Below, piece by piece: positions 8,445-15,867 of a stretch of DNA of 64,000 nt; within the stretch, counting starts at the first letter, position 1, and the number at the start of each line of letters is the position of its first letter. A model generated the notes under the pieces. That model saw only the letters and a program-made list of their open reading frames with translations, was not told the origin of the DNA and ran no database searches. The DNA is from CAZLFQ01 sp044229535 (GTDB lineage: Bacteria > Pseudomonadota > Alphaproteobacteria > Rickettsiales > Midichloriaceae). Where the stretch lies: NCBI GenBank assembly GCA_044229535.1, contig JBGASU010000001.1:1054001-1118000 (forward strand). The letters run 5' to 3'. The position numbers were made by a program, and so were the translations under genes.

Positions 8445-9398
8445 ATGGATACAGTTTATTTAGATCAGATTCAAAAACAACATATGGGCGCTGCCATCGC
8501 TCTAGGCAATTTTGATGGCGTGCATGTTGGGCATCAAGAGATCTTACGGGCTTGCATACGATATGCAAAAGAGCACGGACTAAAATCTGCGGCAATGATT
8601 TTTGATCCTCATCCATCAGCCTTTTTCAAAGGAAGTGATTTCAAACCACTTATGATGCTTGAACAAAAGATTATGAGACTAAAAGGTCTTGGAATAGATT
8701 TTATTATTATTAATAATTTTGATAGTGATTTCTCAAAAATATCTGCACAAGATTTCATAGGAGATATTTTAGTAAAAAAACTAGGTTTAAAATATTTAAC
8801 TACAGGTTATAACTTTCACTTTGGCCACAAGAGATTAGGTGATGTTAATTTACTTTCAAACGAAGCAAAAAAATTTGGTTTTCATTATCAAAAAATTGAC
8901 CAAGTGACATTAGATTACATGAGTGTTTCTTCATCTAAAATAAGGGAACTGCTTTCTCAAGGCAGAGTTTCTACAGCATCTGCAATGCTTGGCACTAATG
9001 TCAGAATCTCTGGTAAAGTTACCACTGGCCAGAAGATGGCAGGAAACGTTCTTGGCACACCAACTGCGAACATCGCTTTAAATACCGATATCTGCTTACC
9101 TTTGTTTGGGGTTTATGTTGTTAGAGCACATGTCGATGGCAGTAGTTACTATGGCATTGCCAATGTTGGAATCAAACCAACTTTTGATAATAAGACCCCA
9201 CTACTTGAAGTACATATTTTCGATTTCAATTCTGACTTGTATGGCAAGGAATTGGATGTTGAACTTTTAGTATTCATGAGACCAGAAAGAAAATTTGCCA
9301 CTATAGAAGATCTAAAATGGCAAATTAACTTCGATGCTAAATCTGCAAAGTACGCGGTCAAAAATTTGGATAAGTGGTACAGGCCTATAAAAATTTAG
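8445..9398 (+). CDS. ribF: Bifunctional riboflavin kinase / FAD synthetase
   Basis: Converts riboflavin to FMN and FMN to FAD. 317 residues. The N-terminal nucleotidyltransferase half has GNFDGVHVGHQEIL (about 22-35) and the SSSKIRELLSQG segment near 165. The C-terminal riboflavin-kinase half begins near 185 with GKVTTGQKMAGNVLGTPTAN and contains YGIANVGIKPTF. Both modules look intact. It lies downstream of repeat C1, apparently as a single gene. Confidence 0.96.
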   Translation: MDTVYLDQIQKQHMGAAIALGNFDGVHVGHQEILRACIRYAKEHGLKSAAMIFDPHPSAFFKGSDFKPLMMLEQKIMRLKGLGIDFIIINNFDSDFSKISAQDFIGDILVKKLGLKYLTTGYNFHFGHKRLGDVNLLSNEAKKFGFHYQKIDQVTLDYMSVSSSKIRELLSQGRVSTASAMLGTNVRISGKVTTGQKMAGNVLGTPTANIALNTDICLPLFGVYVVRAHVDGSSYYGIANVGIKPTFDNKTPLLEVHIFDFNSDLYGKELDVELLVFMRPERKFATIEDLKWQINFDAKSAKYAVKNLDKWYRPIKI

Positions 9399-9525
9399 AT
9401 CATTCACTAAACTTTTATCTACCTATTTCTCTTTCGACGTGGAATCTGAAAGCTTTGAATGATGATTTAAAGCTGATTGTTCCTTCAACACCATCTTGAT
9501 CTATGCAAACATGCCTTTTGTTAGG

Positions 9526-10233
9526 CTATCTGCTTTCCAAAAATTTTGCGGCAATTATTTCTGCATCATCAACACTGGCTAAAGAAAGATCCATATTTGT
9601 TAAATCAAAAGTATTGTCAGAACATAAACCTGATTGCGCCCTAACAAAACCAGCCTTACCTAAAATTTTACCTGAAGCAATATTTAATGGACTGTATGTT
9701 GCGTCAAAACGTCTTAGTGCTTCACCATCAAAACATCTGAATGCGTTTTGCAATTCAGGGAAATGATCATCAGAAATTTTGCCAACGCCAATGCTATTTA
9801 CTTCTTCTGCCCAAGTTTCAACTACAGATTTCAAAACGGCTGATCCTATACCCTGACCTTGTGCACTGGGAGTTAAAGCATATGACACTTCTGATACTCC
9901 CTTTCCTTCTCCTTCACGACAAAGAATAAAGCCAATTTCTTCGCCATCTGCATCTAAAACCGTTAATGCTCCATGCGGCTGAGTAGAAGCAAATCTTTTA
10001 TTCCAATCTTGAAACTTGCAATTAACTTCATCTGGCGTTTTAGGTTTCCCATCTCCAAATAGCTTTTTTACAACTTCTTGGTTGCTCAAAAGATCATAGT
10101 AAAAAGGCAAATCGGCTTCTGAAATACCTCTTGCGGTAAAAGTGTCCGCTGGAAGCAGAGTATGAAGATAACTACCAGTTTCTCTATTTTCTATAGAAAA
10201 CAGGTTAGAACCTTCAACTTTTTGCCCGAGCAT
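9526..10233 (-). CDS. GNAT-family N-acetyltransferase
   Basis: 235 residues. The acetyl-CoA-binding region is at SYALTPSAQGQGIGSAVLKS (about 130-150), with the usual V/A-x-x-x-x-Q-G-x-G-I/x-G pattern, preceded by LTVLDADGEEIGFILCREG (beta2-beta3). It resembles the RimJ/RimL-like branch. The C-terminus is longer than the core and ends in an acidic helix. It begins 2 bases after the upstream amidase-like gene, so the two are probably co-transcribed. The substrate is unknown. Confidence 0.8.
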   Translation of the reverse strand: MLGQKVEGSNLFSIENRETGSYLHTLLPADTFTARGISEADLPFYYDLLSNQEVVKKLFGDGKPKTPDEVNCKFQDWNKRFASTQPHGALTVLDADGEEIGFILCREGEGKGVSEVSYALTPSAQGQGIGSAVLKSVVETWAEEVNSIGVGKISDDHFPELQNAFRCFDGEALRRFDATYSPLNIASGKILGKAGFVRAQSGLCSDNTFDLTNMDLSLASVDDAEIIAAKFLESR

Positions 10234-10235
10234 TA

Positions 10236-10952
10236 CTAAATCTCATCATGAGTTATTGTAACTGGATGAAGTGCATTCATAATTTCTTCTGAAGCATCAC
10301 TCCAGCATTTCGAATTTTCTTGAGCTTGGTTGTATCTGCTATTGAAAACATTCACAACTTTTTCTGTAAGCTCATCAAATGTCCCTGTAACATCCAAATG
10401 ATAACCATGATTCATAAGTGATTTTTGTAATGCTGTTACATCAAAGTCTGTTTTGCATTCTTTGCTAGCTGTAGCTTCAACATGTTTCCCAAATCCTGCA
10501 GCTGCTAATTTATCCCAAGGGAATTGGTTGCCTGGGGCTACGTGTCTTAGAGGCGCAACTTCACCTAAACCAACAATTTCCATTGTCTTATTGTGTCTGG
10601 TATTAATGTCACCAAGCAGAGAAATTAACTTATCCATTTGTGCTTGCGAGAATTCAGAACTAGCATCGTTAATCATCATCACGCTAATTGCGTAGTCATT
10701 TACACCAGTTTTACCTTGCCAAGCGCTTTTACCCGAGTGAAATGCTTTTACATCTTCGTTATGGTATTGATCAAGAAAGCCATCTTGCCTAATTGTATAG
10801 TGAACACTTGCACCATTGTCATGAAGTTTCGTAACTGTTTCATGGACAGTTGGGCTTACTGAATAAGTTAAAACCACCGTATTAATTTCTGCTCCTTCTG
10901 GGCGTGGTGCTGAAAATTTATTGTTATTAACTGTACTTATGAATGATGTCAT
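10236..10952 (-). CDS. Catalytically degenerate N-acetylmuramoyl-L-alanine amidase-like protein with peptidoglycan-binding domain
   Basis: 238 residues, no signal peptide. An Amidase_2 (AmiD/AmpD) fold is recognisable: TVVLTYS (25-31), ASVHYTIRQDGFL (48-60), KAFHSGKSAWQG (69-80) and VAPLRHVAPGNQFPW (132-146). A PGBD-type domain follows (about 168-205, VTALQKSLMNHGYHLD). Compared with AmiD, the first zinc His is T29, the second is L129, the zinc Asp is A139 and the catalytic Glu position is Met near 92. Hydrolysis therefore looks impossible, while glycan binding may remain. It lies two bases upstream of a GNAT gene. A perfect 12-base palindrome sits just upstream of the start. Confidence 0.75.
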   Translation of the reverse strand: MTSFISTVNNNKFSAPRPEGAEINTVVLTYSVSPTVHETVTKLHDNGASVHYTIRQDGFLDQYHNEDVKAFHSGKSAWQGKTGVNDYAISVMMINDASSEFSQAQMDKLISLLGDINTRHNKTMEIVGLGEVAPLRHVAPGNQFPWDKLAAAGFGKHVEATASKECKTDFDVTALQKSLMNHGYHLDVTGTFDELTEKVVNVFNSRYNQAQENSKCWSDASEEIMNALHPVTITHDEI

Positions 10953-10963
10953 GTTCTACCTAA

Positions 10964-10975
10964 TGTAACGTTACA
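10964..10975. promoter_or_regulatory. Palindromic operator-like site upstream of the amidase-like gene
   Basis: Perfect 12-base palindrome TGTAACGTTACA, ending 12 bases from the ATG of the amidase-like gene. Its symmetry and position suggest a repressor site or a 5'-UTR hairpin. No cognate regulator is adjacent. Confidence 0.35.
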
Positions 10976-11056
10976 AGCGACAATTATACCACAAAACCCT
11001 TGGTTCTGGAAGTCATTTTGTGCGAACGCCTATTAGGCGATATTATGTGAGGAAAA

Positions 11057-11656
11057 TCAAACGCCCAAGGTTTGAATAAGTGACCTAGAAATAACTAAGA
11101 TAACATTCCACTTAATAATTAGCATTATGTAAGACAGAACTATCCCAAATATAATAACTAAGCCATCGCGCTCCATCACCCCTAATGCCATGATAACTAT
11201 ACAAATTCCAGCTATGAAGTTTATGAAAGGTATCGGCAGAAACAATATAAAACCCATTACTATAATTGTAAAACCTGCTAACCGCTCTATTAAAGGTATA
11301 AAAAGTGATAATCTAGGCTTGATTAAAAATTCTATTTTCTCAATAACTCCAATTGACCAACCAACTAATTTCAACAGAGTTTTCGTAGATCTTTGTTTTT
11401 CCGATATCCACTTGGGTAAATATAAGTACCTACACCCTATCATCATTTCTAAGCCTAAAATCATTATCACAAACCCTGTGATGGTAGATATACCTGGAAT
11501 TCCGAGTGGTATAGAGTTTGGGATGGCCAAGATTAAAATAGCTATACTGAAACTCCTATCCATTAGAGTTTCTGTGAAATCTTGGATAGACATCTTTTTA
11601 TTCTTATATTTCTTTACAATCTCGGCTAAAATTACTGAGGTTCTTTTCTGGTTCAT
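11057..11656 (-). CDS. exoD: ExoD-family membrane protein
   Basis: 199 residues matching the exopolysaccharide-synthesis ExoD family. An N-terminal cytoplasmic helix (about 1-33) is followed by a long hydrophobic segment with AIPNSIPLGIPGISTITG (about 44-61), the family signature, and further membrane helices at about 125-180. In rhizobia ExoD influences exopolysaccharide and stress tolerance; its biochemical role is unknown. It starts 2 bases after terC, so the two are probably one unit. Confidence 0.85.
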   Translation of the reverse strand: MNQKRTSVILAEIVKKYKNKKMSIQDFTETLMDRSFSIAILILAIPNSIPLGIPGISTITGFVIMILGLEMMIGCRYLYLPKWISEKQRSTKTLLKLVGWSIGVIEKIEFLIKPRLSLFIPLIERLAGFTIIVMGFILFLPIPFINFIAGICIVIMALGVMERDGLVIIFGIVLSYIMLIIKWNVILVISRSLIQTLGV

Positions 11657-11658
11657 TT

Positions 11659-12597
11659 CTAAACCTTCTTTGTTTTATAAAGAGAATAGATAATACCAAT
11701 TAAGATCAGAGTGGCTGAAACACCAAGCGATATTTCTGCTGGGAATTTATCAATCCCCATATAGTCAGAAATGAATATTTTGCTACCAATGAAAATTAAT
11801 ATTACAGAGAGTGAGTATTTTAAATATACGAACTTATCTAATACAGAGTCCAATGCGAAATATAAGGCTCTTAGACCCAATATAGCAAAGATATTACTGG
11901 TATAAACTATGTAAGGGTCATCAGTTATTGCGAAAATAGCAGGCACACTATCAACAGCGAATACTAGATCAACAAATTCTATAAGAATTAGAGCTATGAA
12001 CAAGGGTGTAAAAAACAATTTCACCGCCCCAGTTTTTGTTTTTAAATAGACAAAAAACTTATCGCCATGGAACTCTTTTGTTATTGGAAGCTTTCTTTTG
12101 ATATATAGATACAACACATTTTTGCTGATATCGGGCTTTTCATTTATAGTCATAATCATTTTTATCCCTGTATATATCAAGAACACAGAGAACAAATACA
12201 TAACCCAACTAAACTCTGAAACTATTACAGCGCCAACGCCTATCAGTATTGCCCTTAAAACTATAACGCCTAATATACCCCAAAACAGCACTCTGTGCTG
12301 GTATTTTGGAGGGATTTTAAAAAATTGAAAAATTAACGATATAACAAAAATATTATCTAAAGCTAAGGTCTTTTCTACTAAATAACCTGTAACATACTCT
12401 TCAGCCCTTTCGACACCCATAATGTACCAAATCCATAAGCCGAATGATAAGCCTGCAACGATGTACCCAAAGCTAAGCTTTAAACTTTCTTTGACGCCTA
12501 TTTTTTTATTCTTTCTATGCAAGACTCCTAAATCGAACGCTAATAAAGCGACGACTATGACTATAAAAAGTCCCCACATCCAAATTGGCTTATCCAT
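11659..12597 (-). CDS. TerC/Alx-family integral membrane protein
   Basis: 312 residues with about nine membrane segments. Family marks are VEKTLALDNIFVISLIF (about 74-90) and EFVDLVFAVDSVPAIFAIT (about 207-225), each with conserved intramembrane Asp/Glu residues, and the loop ALYFALDSVLDKFVYLKY near 244-261. Members export Mn2+ or assist in loading metals onto secreted enzymes. No mntP-type riboswitch was seen upstream. It is the first gene of a terC-exoD pair and lies downstream of the fic unit in the same direction. Confidence 0.9.
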   Translation of the reverse strand: MDKPIWMWGLFIVIVVALLAFDLGVLHRKNKKIGVKESLKLSFGYIVAGLSFGLWIWYIMGVERAEEYVTGYLVEKTLALDNIFVISLIFQFFKIPPKYQHRVLFWGILGVIVLRAILIGVGAVIVSEFSWVMYLFSVFLIYTGIKMIMTINEKPDISKNVLYLYIKRKLPITKEFHGDKFFVYLKTKTGAVKLFFTPLFIALILIEFVDLVFAVDSVPAIFAITDDPYIVYTSNIFAILGLRALYFALDSVLDKFVYLKYSLSVILIFIGSKIFISDYMGIDKFPAEISLGVSATLILIGIIYSLYKTKKV

Positions 12598-12659
12598 TTT
12601 TCTTACAAAAGTTATGCTACCAAACAGTAAATCACTGTTTTGTAAAATATCAAATTGTT

Positions 12660-12704
12660 TTAAACCGTAAACGACTCCCCACAGCCGCAGCGGCCTTTTT
12701 CATT
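12660..12704 (-). pseudogene. Duplicated 3' end of iscA (14 codons plus stop)
   Basis: Read on the minus strand, this stretch encodes NEKGRCGCGESFTV and a stop, identical in protein to the last 14 residues of iscA at 13904-13948. The DNA is 40/45 identical and all five differences are at third codon positions. Homology stops abruptly at the Asn codon. The lack of amino-acid changes means the copies diverged while both were functional genes, so this is probably a tail from another iscA lineage left by integration or recombination, not a recent duplication. Confidence 0.8.
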
Positions 12705-12717
12705 CGCAGTCCTTTTG

Positions 12718-12758
12718 CTCACACACCTACTATGTGAGTTCATGTGAGATTATGTGAA
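12718..12758. repeat. TGTGAG box array, left of fic
   Basis: CTCACA at 12718 is followed by TGTGAG at 12733, TGTGAG at 12743 and TGTGAA at 12753, a 10-base period equal to one DNA helical turn. The geometry (15, 10, 10 bases) is identical to the array on the other side of fic at 13846-13886. It lies just after the fic stop codon and beside the iscA-tail copy. Confidence 0.7.
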
Positions 12759-12765
12759 GAAACAG

Positions 12766-13839
12766 TTATTTCACTTTATACCTAGTAGCTTTACCTTCGC
12801 CTAATTTCTCAAGTCTTTTAAGGTCCAATAGCTTCTTTATAATAGATTCTACTGTTCTGGCTGGAAACCCAAGAGCCTCTATTGCATCTTTTCGACCGAA
12901 TATTTTCTTATCTTTTGCCCAAACCCACAATGCTTGTTGTTTGTCAGATAATAAATATTCAATGTCATCACCCTCAATAATTTTAAGAGCTTGGTCGCTT
13001 TGTTTCTTTATCACATTCAAAAAGAATATCAGCCACGGAGAAATATCTTCTTTTTTGGTTTTCCATGTATTTTGGGTTTTGTTTAATGCTAAATAGTAAT
13101 CCGCTTTATTAGACTCAATTAGTCTTTCGTGAGACACAACCTGAGTAAATAAATAATTTTCTTTCAGCAACATTAAGTTAGTTAATAACCTGCTAGTTCT
13201 TCCGTTTCCATCTTGAAATGGGTGAATTGCCAAGTATTCAAATACAAAATTTGCAATTAAAATAAGCGGATGTTTTGCTTTCGTTTTTACCGCCCAGTTA
13301 TACCAATCTATTAACTCCTGCATTTCTTTCTTAACTAAATAAGGTGGTGTTGGATCAAAAATTACTCCAACCAAGTTACCTTTGTTATCTTTAGCTTCGA
13401 CTCTATTTGAACCAAACTTATAAGTGCCTTTATGACCTGCATCTTTTTGACTATGTATCAACATATCATTATGCAGCTTTAGTATAAAAGATTCGCTCAA
13501 AGGTATTTCATCATAGTTTTCAAACACAGATTCTAAACATTTTAAGTAGCCTGCAATTTCCTGTTCATCGCGCGTTTTAAATTTTTTAACCCTGAGGTTT
13601 TTATATAAACTCTCGACCTCTCTATCTGTGAGTTTATTTCCCTCTATCCTGTTAGATGCACCTGTTGAAGTTATGATCACCGACCGAGTCAACCTTTCTA
13701 AAGTTTGCGGAAGCAACTTACCAGTGATCTGCCAACTATTTTTGACACCATCAATTGCTGATAGCAATGAATAAACCTCCTCAACAACCGAAGGTTTTAA
13801 AGCTAGTCTTTTATGAACTCTGAAGTTTTCCCAACTCAT
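12766..13839 (-). CDS. Fic-domain protein (probable AMP-transferase) with C-terminal winged helix
   Basis: 357 residues. The catalytic motif HPFQDGNGRTSR (206-217) is complete. The autoinhibitory motif S62-N-R-I-E66-G67 lies in the N-terminal helix, as in class II Fic proteins such as the Shewanella SoFic type, and the beta-hairpin flap TPPYLVKKEM is near 164. The C-terminus (about 290-355, FGRKDAIEALGFPARTVESI) looks like a winged helix for DNA binding. Fic enzymes AMPylate proteins; this type is often self-regulating. The gene is bracketed by matching TGTGAG arrays and by a second iscA tail, suggesting acquisition as a unit. The upstream array could also be an operator. Confidence 0.92.
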   Translation of the reverse strand: MSWENFRVHKRLALKPSVVEEVYSLLSAIDGVKNSWQITGKLLPQTLERLTRSVIITSTGASNRIEGNKLTDREVESLYKNLRVKKFKTRDEQEIAGYLKCLESVFENYDEIPLSESFILKLHNDMLIHSQKDAGHKGTYKFGSNRVEAKDNKGNLVGVIFDPTPPYLVKKEMQELIDWYNWAVKTKAKHPLILIANFVFEYLAIHPFQDGNGRTSRLLTNLMLLKENYLFTQVVSHERLIESNKADYYLALNKTQNTWKTKKEDISPWLIFFLNVIKKQSDQALKIIEGDDIEYLLSDKQQALWVWAKDKKIFGRKDAIEALGFPARTVESIIKKLLDLKRLEKLGEGKATRYKVK

Positions 13840-13845
13840 TTACTT

Positions 13846-13886
13846 CTCACATTACCCATATGTGAGATTATGTGAGATTATGTGAG
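13846..13886. repeat. TGTGAG box array, right of fic (upstream of its start)
   Basis: CTCACA at 13846 and TGTGAG at 13861, 13871 and 13881, with the same spacing as the array at 12718-12758. CTCACAT and ATGTGAG also form an inverted repeat around TACCC. Being 7-47 bases upstream of the fic start, it could be an operator for fic as well as an end of a mobile unit. Confidence 0.7.
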
Positions 13887-13903
13887 AAAAGTCAAGAATG
13901 AGC

Positions 13904-14239
13904 TTAAACCGTAAACGACTCTCCGCATCCACAACGGCCTTTTTCATTGGGATTCACAAACACAAAACCTGACTTCATTTTTTCGTCTACGAAATCTAAT
14001 TTTGTACCGATCAAATACATTACAGCTTTTGGGTCGATAAGAACGGTTACACCTTTGTCATTAACAACTTCATCGAACTGGCCTTTTTCATCGGCATATT
14101 CAAATGTATAAGACAAACCGGAACAACCACCAGATTTAACCCCAACGCGAATGCCTGCAGAAGGCTTGTCGCGTTTTTCTAAAAGAAATTTCACGCGCTC
14201 TGCAGCTTGGTCTGTAATTGTAATAATTGGTGCAGCCAT
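13904..14239 (-). CDS. iscA: Iron-sulfur cluster assembly A-type carrier IscA
   Basis: Carrier that receives and delivers Fe-S clusters or iron. 111 residues. The three ligand cysteines are C39 (SGGCSG), C103 and C105 (GRCGCGESF). ATG directly follows the iscU stop. Its last 14 codons are repeated at 12660-12704 with five silent differences, so the present 3' end, or the copy, may be foreign. In Rickettsia the cochaperone genes hscB, hscA and fdx usually follow iscA; here the fic unit follows instead. Confidence 0.95.
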   Translation of the reverse strand: MAAPIITITDQAAERVKFLLEKRDKPSAGIRVGVKSGGCSGLSYTFEYADEKGQFDEVVNDKGVTVLIDPKAVMYLIGTKLDFVDEKMKSGFVFVNPNEKGRCGCGESFTV

Positions 14240-14635
14240 TTATTTATTATCGTTGCTTAAGTTATTTTTATAATCTTCAATCGCCTTCTTAATTGCATCT
14301 TCCGCTAAAACCGAACAGTGGATTTTCACTGGAGGCAAAGATAGCTCTTCCACTATATCAACATTTTTAATTGCCATTGCTTCATCAATTGTAAGCCCTT
14401 TCAATTTTTCAGTTGCAAGCGAGCTTGACGCAATCGCAGATAAACATCCGAATGTGCGGAATTTTGCATCTTCAATTTTCCCTGTCTCTGGATCTACTTT
14501 AATTTGCAATTTCATTACGTCGCCACAAGATGGCGCACCAACTAAACCAGTGCCTACGTTTTCTTCGCTTTTTGCAAAAGCGCCAACGTTTCTTGGGTTT
14601 TCATAATGATCTATAACTTTTTGACTGTATGCCAT
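14240..14635 (-). CDS. iscU: Fe-S cluster assembly scaffold IscU
   Basis: Scaffold on which IscS-derived sulfur and iron form [2Fe-2S] clusters. 131 residues from the ATG at 14635, chosen because an AGAGGT ribosome-binding site precedes it and the protein then begins with the usual MAYSQKVIDHYENPRNVG. Ligands are C37, C64 and C107 with the conserved Asp in SCGD. LPPVKIHC (100-107) carries the LPPVK sequence recognised by the HscA chaperone, so hscA is expected elsewhere in the genome. It begins 11 bases after iscS. Confidence 0.97.
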   Translation of the reverse strand: MAYSQKVIDHYENPRNVGAFAKSEENVGTGLVGAPSCGDVMKLQIKVDPETGKIEDAKFRTFGCLSAIASSSLATEKLKGLTIDEAMAIKNVDIVEELSLPPVKIHCSVLAEDAIKKAIEDYKNNLSNDNK

Positions 14636-14646
14636 ATTTACCTCTT

Positions 14647-15867
14647 TTAATGTCCTGTCCAATTAATTGTTTTTAAATCAATGCCATCTTGCATCATTTC
14701 CCATAAAGGGCTGAGTTCTCTTAATCTATCTATAGCTTTTTTCACATGATCTATTGCAAAATCCACTTCTGCTTCAGTGGTAAATCTACCAAAACCAAAT
14801 CTTATAGACGTATGCGCCATTTCTTCATCAAGACCAATGGAACGTAAAACATAAGATGGCTCTAGTGATGCTGAGGTGCAAGCAGAACCAGATGACACCG
14901 CAATATTCTTAATTGCGCCAATCATCGACTCACCCTCAATACATGAAAAGCTGATATTGATATTTCCAGCCAGCCTTTGCTTCGCATCGCCATTGAGATA
15001 TACATGAGGAATTTTCAACATTTCAGAAATAAATTTATTTGAAAGTTTTTCTAATCTTTTATTTTCAAATTCCATTTCTTCTTTAGCTATTCTCGCAGCT
15101 TCACCTAAACCAACAATTATAGGTGTAGGCAAAGTTCCCGAGCGCATTCCCCTCTCCTGCCCGCCACCGTTAATTATCGCTTCGATTCTTACCCTTGGGC
15201 TACGACCAACAAATAGCGCGCCTATACCTTTTGGGCCATAGATCTTGTGGCCAGAAATACTCATTAAATCAATGCACATTTCCTTTATATCTAACGGAAT
15301 TTTTCCAAATGCTTGTGCTGCATCGGTATGAAAAAACACTCCTTTCTCTCTGCATATTTTACCGATCTCTTTGAGTGGTTGGATAACGCCAATTTCATTA
15401 TTAACCGCCATAACAGAAACTAATAAAGTATCTGGACGAATCGCTGCTTTTAATTTTTCCAAATCAATTAAGCCATTTGTCTCAACTGGAAGATATGTGA
15501 CATCAAAACCATCTTGTTCTAAATGCCTGCAAGTATCTAGCACGCATTTATGCTCGGTAACTAGAGTGATGATATGTTTTTTCTTATCACCATAAAACCC
15601 TGCAACACCCTTTAGCGCTAAGTTATTTGACTCAGTCGCACCTGACGTGAAAATAATTTCTCTAGGGTCTGCATTTATTAAACTTGCAACTTGTTCACGA
15701 GCTTTTTCGACTGCATCCTCCGCTTCCCAACCAAATTGGTGGCTTCTTGAATGTGCGTTACCAAACTTTTCTGTAAAGTAGGGAATCATAGCTTCAAGAA
15801 CCCTTGGATCCATAGGGGTTGTTGCTTGATAGTCCATATATATAGGTAATTTTAATTCTTTACTCAT
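14647..15867 (-). CDS. iscS: Cysteine desulfurase IscS
   Basis: PLP enzyme that removes sulfur from cysteine as a persulfide for Fe-S clusters and tRNA thiolation. 406 residues. The PLP lysine is in SGHKIYGPKG (near 206), the HTDAAQAFGK motif is near 180, and the mobile-loop catalytic cysteine is in SSGSACTSASLEPS (near 329), with the extended IscS-type loop. ATG overlaps the stop of the nifS-like gene (ATGA). It is the second of two tandem desulfurases, as in Rickettsia. Confidence 0.97.
   Translation of the reverse strand: MSKELKLPIYMDYQATTPMDPRVLEAMIPYFTEKFGNAHSRSHQFGWEAEDAVEKAREQVASLINADPREIIFTSGATESNNLALKGVAGFYGDKKKHIITLVTEHKCVLDTCRHLEQDGFDVTYLPVETNGLIDLEKLKAAIRPDTLLVSVMAVNNEIGVIQPLKEIGKICREKGVFFHTDAAQAFGKIPLDIKEMCIDLMSISGHKIYGPKGIGALFVGRSPRVRIEAIINGGGQERGMRSGTLPTPIIVGLGEAARIAKEEMEFENKRLEKLSNKFISEMLKIPHVYLNGDAKQRLAGNINISFSCIEGESMIGAIKNIAVSSGSACTSASLEPSYVLRSIGLDEEMAHTSIRFGFGRFTTEAEVDFAIDHVKKAIDRLRELSPLWEMMQDGIDLKTINWTGH

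Noticed and set aside
11027..11039. Hairpin CGCCTATTAGGCG downstream of exoD as a terminator
   Set aside because: Short stem with no T-run on either strand.
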